This document shows positions 48,356 through 59,196 of a DNA stretch of 64,000 nucleotides, piece by piece (within the stretch, counting starts at the first letter, position 1; each line of letters starts with the position of its first letter). The stretch comes from Cephalotus follicularis (Eukaryota; Streptophyta; Magnoliopsida; Oxalidales; Cephalotaceae). Where the stretch lies: NCBI GenBank assembly GCA_001972305.1, contig BDDD01000708.1, positions 189,481 to 253,480 of the forward strand. The letters are read 5' to 3'. Under the pieces are notes generated by a model that saw only the letters and a list, made by a program, of their open reading frames with translations, searched no databases and was not told the origin of the DNA. A program made the translations under genes and the position numbers.

Positions 48356-49683
48356 AGGGCCAAGTGGGAGATTGTTAGGTTAGGGGTGTCCCTGTATGCC
48401 ACGATGTGGCTTATTCTTTGTATATATACACTCTTGATTTATACAATTCTAAATTTCATTCATATTTCATGTGCATATTTATTTATTGGCAAGGCTATGT
48501 GGCTCATCCCAACCAACCAACATAAACAGAATAATTATTCGTAATTAACTGTATGTCATATAGCGCCCTGTCACACCAAAGGATTAGATCTCGTGCCAAG
48601 AGGGCTATGAGAATGAGATCCTTATTCCCTGTGACAAATGTTCCAAGTCATAGTGTAACGCTCCGGATTTTCGCATATTGTAATATTTGAATTTCAAATG
48701 TGATCTTATTATGGAATTAATGAGAATAGCGGAATTCCCGACTTTGATGATGTTTCCCTTTTATAAAGTCGAATTTCGAAAGAGGAATGATGAGAAATGT
48801 TCAAGGCATTTTGCATTGAAGCCATAATTATGTTGCCTAAATCGATAAATAAAGCCTATTTTTAATGCCTGATAGTAAAGCTCAGTGTCCGCATTATTAT
48901 TACGGTAATTTTCGTGGTGGCTGGATTAATTAATATCGCAATTAGCGAAAAAAACGAGACCCAGATCTTAATATTTTATTGATAAATATCATAAAAGAAT
49001 AGAAAAGAAACAAATTAATAAAAGGGAAAAAGGATACACACGGGCGCATAGCGCACCCGTGCAAAAGAAAGACAGAGGGAGAGAGAAGGCGAGAGAGCGG
49101 GAGAGAGTGCGGGAGAGAGAAGGAGAGAGGACGCCTGAGCCAGCCATTGGACTAGGAGACGACGGCGAGTAGCCCAGGACCTCAGCCCGCCGATAACTCT
49201 TCCTCATCCTCCTCTTTTCTCTTCTTTTCTTCTCTTCTTCCCTGTCACTGTGCGCCTCTGCCGTCCTTTTTCCGATGCCATTAGCGTCGCGGATGGAGTG
49301 GGTTTTGGTGTAGAAGGCCAGCTCTGGCCATTTTGACCACCATTGAGGCGTATTTCGGCCAGAATCAGTTAACTGAGTTGACTCAGCAAGTCGACTCACT
49401 GCCGCCTGTGACCATGCATTTGGCGCCGAGTCTCGGCGAGTTTTGGGCATTGATGTGTAGGACTGGTGAATGTGTGGTGTTTTTGGGTGGCGATCGGACT
49501 TGTTAAAGTCCAGCGAGTTGACTCAGTGAGTCGCAACTCGCTGTCGGCAGTGACGTAGCTTTCGACGCCGATTTGCGGTGAGTCTTGAGCGATTTTGAGT
49601 AGATCATTCAATGTGGAACCCATTTATGGGTGTTTCACAAGCTGGGGTGAGTAGCGATGTAGAAAATGCGTATTGTTCACTAA

Positions 49684-50232
49684 ACAGTCGACTGTCAAGA
49701 GGAGACAGCCGACTGTTAAAGGGGCAGCCGACTGTCAAAAGAGGAGACAGCCGACTGTTAAGGGGGCAGCCGACTGCCAAACATGGGACAGACGACTGTT
49801 GAAGGAAACAACCGACTTCCAAGAGGACAGCCAACTGTTCGAGGGTATCATCCGACTATTCAGTGAGAACAGCTGACTACTCGAAGGGAAACAGCCGAGT
49901 GTGCAAGGGAGTCAGTCGATTATTCATGCATTTTAATGGAGGACACCCTTTGCTGTTTGATTAAGCCGACTGTAGAGAGAAAGCAGCTGACTGTAGATGG
50001 CACAGCCAAATGTTTGGGATGACAGTCGATTGTCCACGCGTCACTTTACCCGGATTCGCTGAGATGGAAATGTTGGGGTGAGTGGCGACGAGGGAGACGC
50101 TACTGTTCACGGACCAGCCGACTGCCAAGAGGGCAGCCGACTATTGATTGAGAGCAGCCGACTACCAATAGAGGACAGCCGACTGTTGATAGGCAAACAA
50201 CCGACTGTCATGAAATGACAGCCGACTGTTGA
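49684..50232. repeat. TCGA/CCGA-core motif array, 'CAGCCGACTG' dialect, in E2
   Basis: About 22 units of CAG(C/T)CGACTG and variants at irregular 17-35 bp spacing, in the place where E1 carries GCGTCGACGCTT words. Confidence 0.9.
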
Positions 50233-50972
50233 GGGACTGACCTGCACTTTGAGCATATGTTTTGCTTTGCATTTTGATATGAAATGAATTGATTATTGGA
50301 ATATGAATGATTTTAAAGTGTTTTATTCATTTTAGAAATGTGTACATGATTTTATACAAATCATTATTTGATACAAAAATGTATATTTTGATAAATGTAT
50401 GTTTTCGACGGATTGAAACATGGTTTCAAAGATGGAATACATTTTAAAATAAATATATTATTTCTAGTATTTTATAAATTACTTGGAAACGATTAGATTT
50501 GAATTGATTTGTTGATTGTGATTGATGTCGTACTGGCTGCGGTGACGGAGTGTCGCTGATGGCTGGTGGCGGGATGTTCTCCTAGGAGCCAAGAGATGGC
50601 TAGGGACGCCCAAATACAATGTTACTAAACACTGAGTGCAAGTAACACGGGTTATCATGATTACTGAACACTGAGTGCGAGCATCATGAGTTTGATTGCC
50701 TTGCTTCGTGACCTGGGAGTCGGGGGCCGGAGTAAGAGTACGACGTCGGGGCTAGGAGATGGCGGCGCTCTTCGTACCGATTCGATTTGATTTGGTTTGT
50801 CCTTTGAGACATGATTGATGATTTGATGTTTGTAGCCACTTGACATGGTTGCACATATTGGCATAGATACATATATGTATATATGTAATATGATATATTA
50901 TGTATTGCATCACGAATGCATTCATTACATGACATTCATTATCATTGACCTTGAATTACACTTATATTTTAG

Positions 50973-51010
50973 TCGAGTGAGGACAAAGGCTAACCCCCTA
51001 CTATTACATA
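50973..51010 (+). promoter_or_regulatory. Conserved LTR block in E2
   Basis: GAGTGAGGACAAAGGCTAAC followed by CCCCTACTATTACA, the E2 copy of the block. Confidence 0.6.
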
Positions 51011-51212
51011 TTGATGCAGTGATATGGATTTCGACCGTGCGCGGCCGAATCAGAGGGGAAATGGAGTTTTATTTACTTAAATAAATATTAAACGATGTAT
51101 TGAGACATGTTTTATTACGGATTACTTTATTAATGTATTAATGATGTTGATCAACTTTTAATCATGCTCTGTTTAAGGAAAATTGACAATGGCTTAATGA
51201 TTTTAAATATTG

Positions 51213-51240
51213 GAATCATGTGGTATGGGACGCATGATTC
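51213..51240 (+). promoter_or_regulatory. Conserved LTR stem-loop, E2
   Basis: GAATCATG/CATGATTC (eight pairs) around loop TGGTATGGGACG, 140 bp before the LTR end. Confidence 0.7.
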
Positions 51241-52404
51241 GGTTTACTTGTTCAGCTTATTATTAAATGCTTCCGTAAGATGTTAATGGAATCAAAGTTT
51301 TAAATTTATCGTATTTTGTGTAAGCTGGATTTATGTTGATTGTCATGACTCTTATGTTGTTAATGAAGCGGGGTGTGACACATAGGTTCACTTTGTTTGG
51401 GTCATTAATGAACCGTGAAGACTTGTCACGTTAAGCTTGCTCCCGAGTTAGCAGTGGAGAATGGTTATCTCGTAGCCATTTGGGTTTATCCCTAAAGCTA
51501 AATGTGAGGTGTATGGTAGAGAGCGTGACACTGAACAAACCCACCGATAGGAAACCTATTTGATAGTCAATACCCAATGTCAATAGGATTCCTATGGTCT
51601 CGATAGTGTATAGTCTATGGAAGCTAGTAGGTCTATAGCCTGCGTTGCCTCCTTTGACCTGAGCGGCTAGCATGCATTGTGTGGTGACTGCTTGACTTTG
51701 ATTTATGCCTTCCCCAGCACTAGGCAAGTGCTGTAAAAGGGTTGTCTTTGGGTCTTGTGGGAACTGCAAGGAGATGTATGGGCGAGTGCGCAATAGGGGA
51801 TCATCACACCTGGGCTGAGGGTGACCGGCTCTAGTTATCTATGTACGTTGCAGACTTAAAAGTACTGATCAGGCATAGGTGGACTGGGAACGAGAGGCTC
51901 CCGTGGGAGGTCTACCAATAGTCTCAGTGCGATCATAGATTCATAGTTATCGTAGCAATACTAGGGGTGACATTCATCCAAACCCTATGCTGTGATCGGA
52001 GCCAAGTATGACGAGTGAAACATGACACATATGCCGATGACTAGATAGAGCGACTAGCTATTCGGACTATGATTGATAGACGTGGTAATACACGAATCCA
52101 AGGGGTGACTGGCGCTCACACCGGGGCTATTTTGATAGTCGATGACTATCAGAATAGTCGTACCAGATATCAGGGTGTATTGGGAATTTATCATCATACC
52201 AGAGATCGGCAGGCTTTTGGGTCCTGCCTGACTTTGAACAGGTTGATATGTGGTGGGACACATATCATTTAGTGAAATGACAACATCAAGGAAGATGTTC
52301 CTTTGATAGTGAGAATTTCATTTGAAGGATTTAGGTCCATGCAATGTCACGATGAAATATTCCATGCGAAGGGTTATGAAAATAGAAGAGATTGTCTCAT
52401 CTTT

Positions 52405-52740
52405 GTCTTGGGCATCAACGCCATGGGTGCGTGTTGACGCCATGTCTAGTTGAGTTGCTGCGCGTTAACGCCATGAAGAGCATGTGTTGACGATGATAAA
52501 ACCAGTAGCTTAAACGTCGACGCCATGAAGAGCATGCGTCGACGCCATAACTGGATAGAGTCCCTGGGCGTTAACGCCATGGAGAGCATACGTTGACAAT
52601 TTAAAAACCAGTGACTTACGCGTTGAACTATGATGTTCATGACATTGACGCTAAGACAACTGAGACTCCGCGCATGTTTCATCCTATCGTTGGCATTGAC
52701 GCCTAGATAATATGAGACGCATGGCGTTGACGCCATGACG
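52405..52740. repeat. TCGA/TTGA-core motif array in G 3' LTR, 'GCGTTGACGCCATG' dialect
   Basis: About a dozen words such as GCATCAACGCCATG, GCGTTGACGCCATG and ACGTCGACGCCATG. Ends about 80 bp upstream of the TATA box at 52818. Two more words (GCGTCGACGCC) occur at about 52925-52955. Confidence 0.8.
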
Positions 52741-52817
52741 GCTGACACACGGCTTGTAACTAAATTTGAGAGAAATTGGTTTGACTTTTGGGATAAAGTG
52801 GAGAGAGAAATTCAACA

Positions 52818-52827
52818 CTATAAATAG
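52818..52827 (+). promoter_or_regulatory. TATA box of G 3' LTR
   Basis: CTATAAATAG followed by leader-like sequence and a pyrimidine-rich stretch. The motif array is directly upstream. Confidence 0.65.
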
Positions 52828-53799
52828 CTTGAGAAAAGCTTGCAGAACACAGAAGAGGCTTGACTCTTTCTCTCTATTCCTCTCTCTTCCCTACCTTGCA
52901 TTCTCTTCTTGCTGCTATCGTACGCGTCGACGCCCATCGCCTACACGTCGACGCCCAAATCGCCTGGTTCGGTTTTGCAGTCATTTTCATCCCTCCTTTC
53001 ACCCCTCAAAGGTCATAATAGGTGGAGATGACTTGTACCCTGCATCTTATCTACACCTAGAGTGATTTAGTGTAGGATAAACACTTGGCTTGCATCCTTG
53101 GATCCTCCCTTTCGTGGATTGAGGAGGAGCTTGAGGTTTTTGGATCTAAATAGTAGAGGGAGCTTGACTTGAAGGAAGGAGTCTTCATCCTTGGTAAGGA
53201 TTTCTCTTCTTCTTCTTCTTGTGGGTGTGGCAGCGGATTGTAGCTGGGTTAGAGAACCCTAGCCGAACCCCCTTACCCTCTTTGTGGTTTCCTTGCCATC
53301 CCTTAGGGTTAGGGATGTTTGAATATGGGTTGATTGGACTTTTGGCTAGGGTTTGTGTGTTTCCTTGTGAGCCAATTTTTGGGAGTCCATTTCTAGGGTT
53401 TACGGTAACCCTAGTGTTTTGACCCATTTCGCCCTATGCTTGGTTTTGGTTTCGGTTTGATTGTTTGTTCAATTAGGGTTCCTTGGCACTCATTTGGATA
53501 ATCCGAACTTAGCTTAGGGCATCCCATTGCTTGGGGATCAATCAATTGGATGAAATTTAAAATTAATCATCCCTAAACTTTAAAGTATGGATTGCATGTT
53601 TTCTTCTGCTGCGTCTTTGAGCCGTTCCCAACAGCTATAAGATCTGCTATCAAGGTACGATCGACGATCTCTATGGCACAAGACTTACACACCCATTCGG
53701 AATAAACAGGCTCTCCTACTGGAGTGCTAACTTCCTTTTAAAAAAAAGGTAAAGATTCGGGTTCCACATCGATATAGCATAGAAAATGCAATGCAATGT

Positions 53800-55330
53800 A
53801 TGAGTGGGATGAATGTTGATCTATAAGAGTTCGTACTATATGCTGAGAGATACAAATAGGACCTCCTATAACTGAAGCAGATCTCGCTATAGATCTCTAG
53901 TCCATAGCATAAACTCTACCCTGCACTATAGGTGTCGATCCCATAGGTTGCTTACCACGATCTCCTCTTAATACTGAAGGTGAACTAGTACTAGGAGGAC
54001 CTTGATACTACTGTCCAAAACCACAGCCCTGCTGATAATCGATACTTTGGTTCTGCTAAGAACCTCCCTGAAATCGACCCATACTCAAACCTTGCTGATT
54101 CCTGGTACCAAACCTTCCATAAGGACACTCCTTAGCCATATGATTCGAAAATCCACAAACCATGCACTTACCAGCCTTCCACCAACAAACATCGATGTAT
54201 GGTTAGTGCGTTGACAATACACGCACGGATCAAAAGAAGCCTAACTACCATCACTGGAAAGTCTAGAGCGACCTCACCGTGTCCCTTGGTTCCTCTGCTG
54301 AGATCCCTGCCCTCTACGCCTTTGCTGCGAACATCGAGATTGCCCCCTATGTCCTGAAAAATTGGGCGAACAGCTGATACTCTAAGGTGAGCCACTCTGA
54401 CTTGGGCTACTGTTCCCTGATCTCTGGGACTTGTTACTGCTCCCAGAAATCCTCTTTGACTGCCAATCTGAAGAAGCAGGTCTACTGCCACCAGCCTAAA
54501 TCCTCAAGCTGCGCAGTTCTTCATCCACACACTCAAGTTCTCTGGCTCTGCTAACCAACTCAAAGAAAGACCTCAACAGGAGTGGTACTAACTTCTATCT
54601 AATATCTGGTCTAAGCCCACCAAGAAACTTCTTGGCTTTCCTTGCTTCTATGCTAAAAATGTGAAGAGCAATCATTGGCAATTCAATAAACTTGGCCTCA
54701 TACTGGGACACAGTCATGTTGCCTTGTACTAGACCAAAGAACTCGGCCTCTTTTTTATCAAGCTCAGTCTCGGGAAAATACTTCTCATTGTACTCAGAAA
54801 CAAACAAATCCTAAGACCTCACTATCCCTGATTCCTCCCAAGAAGAATCAACCATTCTCTACCAATGCTTTGCCTCACCCTGTAGCATATAAGTGGCAAA
54901 AACAACTTTCTGCAAGTCTAAACACCCCAAGAACCCGAAGATCTTGTCCATCTGTATCGACCATCTCTCAGAGGCAACAGCATCAGAATCTCCCATAAAA
55001 GCTAAAGGATTTAGCTTCAAGAACCTAATTAAAGGATCCTCCCTCAATGCAAAACGATCAACTGATCGCCCTAGTGCTTCTGCACGTCCAGCTGTTCTAG
55101 CAGCTGTGGCTTGACCTGATGCAGCCACTTGGCACTGCAAGATCTCATTCATTTGGGTCGTAGTGGCATACATCTCCCTTAGGAAATCCCTTGGCTCTTC
55201 TTGAGCGGGTGCAACAAACTCCACATCTGGTGTCACATTACCTCCTTCCAGTTCCTCAACCCCCCTGCTAGCTCTGGTGCGCCTGGTCTACAGCCCACAT
55301 TTGGCTCTTCTAGCAGTTCATGCTCGACGA
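53800..55330 (-). pseudogene. Element D gag (fossil)
   Basis: Gag of the Tekay type: 'FMGDSDAVASERWSIQMDKIF', 'VFATYMLQGEAKHW', 'FVSEYNEKYFP', 'EAEFFGLVQGNMTVSQYEAKF', 'KFLGGLRPDIR'. A zinc knuckle with CMVCGFSNHMAKEC spacing lies near 54,125-54,170, and the gag-protease linker 'GRVYAMD' near 53,910. Confidence 0.85.
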
Positions 55331-55481
55331 CCTTCCATATCTACCTTATATAAGAGAAAATGTTATATGTGCACTTATTTCAACCACAATTCCAAAATAA
55401 ACTGAAACAATGAACAATCTTATCAATAACTCTTAAGTCCAATAGTCAATGATCCTATCCCAGCATAGCCAACTTAAAGTA

Positions 55482-55494
55482 GGCTCTGATACCA
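55482..55494 (-). promoter_or_regulatory. Primer-binding site of element D
   Basis: Minus strand TGGTATCAGAGCC, complementary to initiator methionine tRNA, six bases after the LTR end. Confidence 0.95.
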
Positions 55495-56939
55495 CTGATC
55501 TATCACGCCCCGAACCATGGGAGAACCCCCACGGCTCAATACATGGCAAACCGTCCATACGATTCATCCTTATATGTAGCATAATCCCCAATATTACGCT
55601 ATGAATTCAAAATTTATTAAACGACCATGCATGCGGACAATAGCCATTCAGATACTTGCATAAACAATCCAAGTTATACAAAACATTCAATACATATGTC
55701 TGCAACACTACCACAGGCCGGCAGATCGATACAACTAAAATACACAAGTCTTATACAACGTAGATCAAGGGGAAACTAAACTGCAACTAAAACTCCTGCC
55801 CTGAAGGTCCAGTCCGACTCACTTCGACGCATTCTTAGCACTCGACCCTAAAAGGCTGTGCTCATTTCAAAAATGGGTCAGCCAAACATGACTATGTAGG
55901 CAATACTATATGCAATGAAGTGAGCAGATATATACAGATATATGCATGGCATGTGAAATGCATGAATACCAATTATGGACGATTTTAGTATATCAATCGT
56001 CTCTAATCGGTGGCATACTTAACGAGTCATAACCATAGAGATTATCATCCATAAACCTTAGGTCTACAGACACTCCATGAGTCGATCCATAAGCATCCAT
56101 GGGCACAAACAATCCATAAGGCCTAAGTACTACTCTGTCTCTCCGGCCCGAGATAGTACCTCCACCGTCTACGCACTTTCTGTGTCATTGCCGATAGAGC
56201 CAAGATAACACTGACCACATTAACCATACCATACCATAATACTAATCCCCTTAGGTTTTAGCCCATAATTTCTTCCATAAACCATACTACAACACTAGTC
56301 CCCATAGGTTCTAGCCCATAACCATATTTCCATTAGTCCATTTGATACTCTGTTCCCATGGGTCCATCCACAATGCGGTGTCACCCTAAAGTGGGTTCCT
56401 ATAGGTCCATACTACTTTCATACTATGTGGTCAACACCCCTAACCTCCATGACGAAGTGAAGAGTAAGAATGGGTTATCTCATCAAGTCTCAACAATATC
56501 AAACCATTTAGACCATAACCATAAAACCCTTTTTAATCCATAACCATAAAACTCTTTAAACCATAACCATAAAAATCTTTAAAGGAAAGAGACCTAACCA
56601 TAAAGGATTACGTGGGATCCATCCGTCAAACCATTTTGCATAACCATCCATACTATTTTCATAATGCTAATCCCCAAAGATTCTAGCCCATAATGGTATT
56701 CCCTTAGGTCCAACCATACCATGCCATATCCATATCTCGGTCCATATCGAAGTTAATAAAACTCATTTATTGAAAATTTCATTGAAATTCATTTTGAAGA
56801 TTGATTTGAAGATCAATTGTGTTAAAAGGGGATTAACATAGGTTAAACGGCCTTAGGGAAGCTTCCTATGTAACACATTTGAAGGTAAAGGAGTTTGGGA
56901 TTGAAAAGGGGTGGAAAACATTGCATTTTGTATAAAACA

Positions 56940-57110
56940 GAGCATAAAGCGCCGACCCTTTGTGCAAAGCCTCAACAGTTAGCATTTCAGGCCAAGCGTC
57001 GACGATTTGATCAAAGCGTCGATAGTTTAGCATTTTGGCAAAGCGTTGACGCTTTAACAAAAGCGTTGACGGTTACGGGCTTTACAGTATCGACGAATTC
57101 GGCTGTTAAC
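56940..57110. repeat. TCGA-core motif array in D LTR
   Basis: AAGCGCCGACCCTTT, AAGCGTCGACGATTT, AAGCGTCGATAGTTT, AAGCGTTGACGCTTT and AAGCGTTGACGGTT: about seven words in 170 bp. Confidence 0.8.
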
Positions 57111-57634
57111 AGTCCAAAAATCAATCCAAATCCATTTAAATCATTTAAAACTCAATCCAAAGAAAGTTATAAGCTCCAATGGTCGATTACAACTTAAAAA
57201 TAGCTTTAAACACTAAGATTCATACCCACAAACTCATAATCTAGAGAGAGAAAGGAGATTGGGCTAAATGTCCCAAAACTCACTAATCTCTCTCTGATCT
57301 CCATTCTAATCCGTTATTGGTCATATCAAATACCCTAACTCATCCATCTAACACATATATATCCATCCATAGCCATATTATCATTCGATTCAACGAAATG
57401 CATAAATTCAAAACATATATGTAGAACCTAGCTGTAAACTGTTGAGAACGAAGAACGGGCTAGATTCGATGTTGAATCCTTGTTCTGATCATTCCTTCAA
57501 GTTCCAAACTCCGTCACAAATCCAATAAGTCCTTCCTTGCTTGATTCTGACTTTTCTCTCTCTAACTCACTCTCTCACTCACTCTCTACAAATGTAAATA
57601 AGAAATGTAAATAAGAATAGAAAAAAGTAACTTG

Positions 57635-57646
57635 CCTATATATAGG
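57635..57646 (-). promoter_or_regulatory. TATA box of element D LTR
   Basis: CCTATATATAGG, upstream (minus sense) of the GAGAGTGAG-rich leader. Confidence 0.6.
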
Positions 57647-58051
57647 TTCCTTTAGGGGAAAAACCCAAAAACTCTCCCTAAGTTCGATTGAACCCACACT
57701 ACCCATAAACAACCATAAAAGTGAAAATACAATAATATCATATACATGTCATGTTATCCATCAATATAATACCATACAATACCATATAAATACAAACAAT
57801 TACGAACACCTATAACTCAGAGCTTGCAGCAATTGACTCTAACAATCCTCAATTCAATATTTACACTAATCTTTCATAATAAACTATCAGTCAATAGCCA
57901 CAAATAACAACTTCCCAGCTTCTGTTAATATGTGCAAGTCATTCTTCCTAGACTTCATTTACAAAGTAAATAATGTCACACTTCAATAGTTTCACGAAAA
58001 GAACAAAACAAAAACAAAAACAAAAAGACATCTAATGGTTGTGAACTCTTT

Positions 58052-58396
58052 TGATTGGGGTTATTCCTATTAGTTTGTTTGTTTACCAAGATAATAAGAA
58101 CAATGGTAGGAAAATGATGGAAATGAAAGTTGGATTCGAGTTCCAACAAAATTCCTAGTTTCTCTTATTCGAGTCAGAGAATAACTCCAAGAACAAGTTC
58201 TTTATTGATTGCTTAATTCTTGATACAATGAGTACTGTCTTTATGTGGTTTACAATGCATAACATCCTAACTACCAACTAAGAATAACAAACTAACAGTA
58301 ACGATTCCAATTATGAACTAATGCTAACAACAAACCAAAATAAACCAAAATGAAAGACTTAATCTATTTCTATTACTAGCAATCGTATTAATACCA
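58052..58396 (-). mobile_element. 3' LTR of element I
   Basis: 345 bp. Minus-strand start TGGTATTAATACG, end ..CCCAATCA. Direct repeat of 59945-60271. Confidence 0.75.
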
Positions 58397-58409
58397 TCCC
58401 CTTTAAAAA
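58397..58409 (-). promoter_or_regulatory. Polypurine tract of element I
   Basis: Minus strand TTTTTAAAGGGGA immediately before the LTR start TGGTAT. This fixes the element's orientation. Confidence 0.7.
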
Positions 58410-58507
58410 CAAGCTTGTCCTCAAGGTTGAGTGGGCAAATTGAATCTGAAGGCTGCTCAAATATTCCAATGATCTCTCACAGTCATTTTATCAAACAGCT
58501 AATGAGC

Positions 58508-58935
58508 ATCAGTTAAGTTGAAGGTTGCGTATGCATCTTGGATATTCTCAACAAGCCTGTGGAGAAATATATTTGATATGCCTCTAGCAACAACAATAAA
58601 TGGACCAGTAGCTAATGTGATGAGTGCAATCTGCCAACAGTTGACAAATCCAATAACAAGACCACTGAAAAACGTAGCCATGTTATGAATATAATTTACA
58701 ACATTTTCACTAAGAGTAGACTGAATGAGCAACACATCACTTAAAACTTGGCTGACAATGTCCCCGTTATTCTCGTAGGTACCAAAAAAAGAAAACTCAT
58801 GTCTTGGTTAAGTAATACTTGAACATATTTTGACCTGCAGACAGCAGTCTGCCGTTCTCCAGCCAGAATCCATCATGAAACCTCAATCCAACCAGCTGCA
58901 AATACACCCACAACGATATAAACAAAGGATAAAGC
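58508..58935 (-). pseudogene. Fragment of an ABCB6/ABCB20-type ABC transporter
   Basis: The minus strand encodes about 140 residues of the first transmembrane domain of a full-size plant ABCB transporter: 'LALSFVYIVVGVFAAGWIEV', 'AGERQTAV', 'SKYVQVLLNQDMSF', 'NNGDIVSQVLSDVLLIQS', 'NYIHNMATFFSGLVIGF', 'CWQIALITLATGPFIV', 'GISNIFLHRL', 'ENIQDAYA'. From memory these words are near-identical to Arabidopsis ABCB6/ABCB20 (plasma-membrane auxin-efflux-type transporters). The rest of the protein, including both nucleotide-binding domains, is missing, and the frame is decayed, so it is not functional. It reads through without a visible intron. It sits between the LTRs of element I, which suggests capture, possibly from processed mRNA. 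Confidence 0.85.
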
Positions 58936-59196
58936 AAGCCTCTGAAGTATCTGAATAACTACTTCTCCGATCAATACACCCTTGATCATAACAAAACTCC
59001 ATCGCAACAGGGAGGTGACAACATCCACTGGTGGCCAAGAAGGTTTCCAAAGACTTGGAAGTGTAGAATGGAAATGCAATGAGCAACTTGACAATGGACT
59101 GGTGATTCCTCCATGACCAAAATTAAATCTTGGATTGCCATCCTCCCCGAAACCCAAGATTCATCTTGAGTCTCCATGGCATTTGTTGAAGACCCG

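Larger units (their letters stand above)
39938..48372 (+). mobile_element. Ty1/copia element G internal region, fossil with nested LTRs
   Basis: A full copia gene order from gag to RNase H between the LTRs starting at 34980 and 48373. It is interrupted by solo LTR J (42815-45555) and the SIRE-like solo LTR (46821-48087). Tentatively Angela/Tork. Apart from the insertions there are roughly eight or more breaks. Confidence 0.9.
48654..51380 (+). mobile_element. Solo Tekay-type LTR E2 in the G 3' LTR
   Basis: Flanked by CATAG (48649-48653 and 51381-51385). TGTAACGCTCC...GGGTGTGACA. Same family as E1. Confidence 0.95.
48373..53633 (+). mobile_element. Copia G 3' LTR (interrupted)
   Basis: Starts TGTTAGGTTAGG. 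Split by LTR E2 and resumed at 51381 (including the target duplication). The end near 53633 (..CCCAACA after TTCTGCTGCG) is approximate. A TGCTATCAAGG just after it resembles a decayed primer site, so a further element may once have followed. Confidence 0.75.
53634..57843 (-). mobile_element. Ty3/gypsy Tekay element D, partial fossil
   Basis: On the minus strand: LTR (about 57843-55501, upstream boundary uncertain), primer site (55494-55482) and gag (about 55330-53800). Protease, reverse transcriptase, integrase and 3' LTR are not in the window; the element stops where the copia G LTR region begins. Several breaks. Confidence 0.85.
55501..57843 (-). mobile_element. 5' LTR of element D
   Basis: Minus strand, ending GGTTCGGGGCGTGATA, like LTR A. 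It contains a palindromic TATA box (57635-57646), a leader rich in GAGAGTGAG, and a motif array (56940-57110). The start near 57843 (TGTTAGAG on the minus strand) is a guess. Confidence 0.75.

Noticed and set aside
49684-50232. CRISPR-like array (short repeats with variable spacers)
   Set aside because: The units are 10-bp degenerate words at irregular spacing inside a plant LTR, with no leader or cas genes. It is an LTR motif array.
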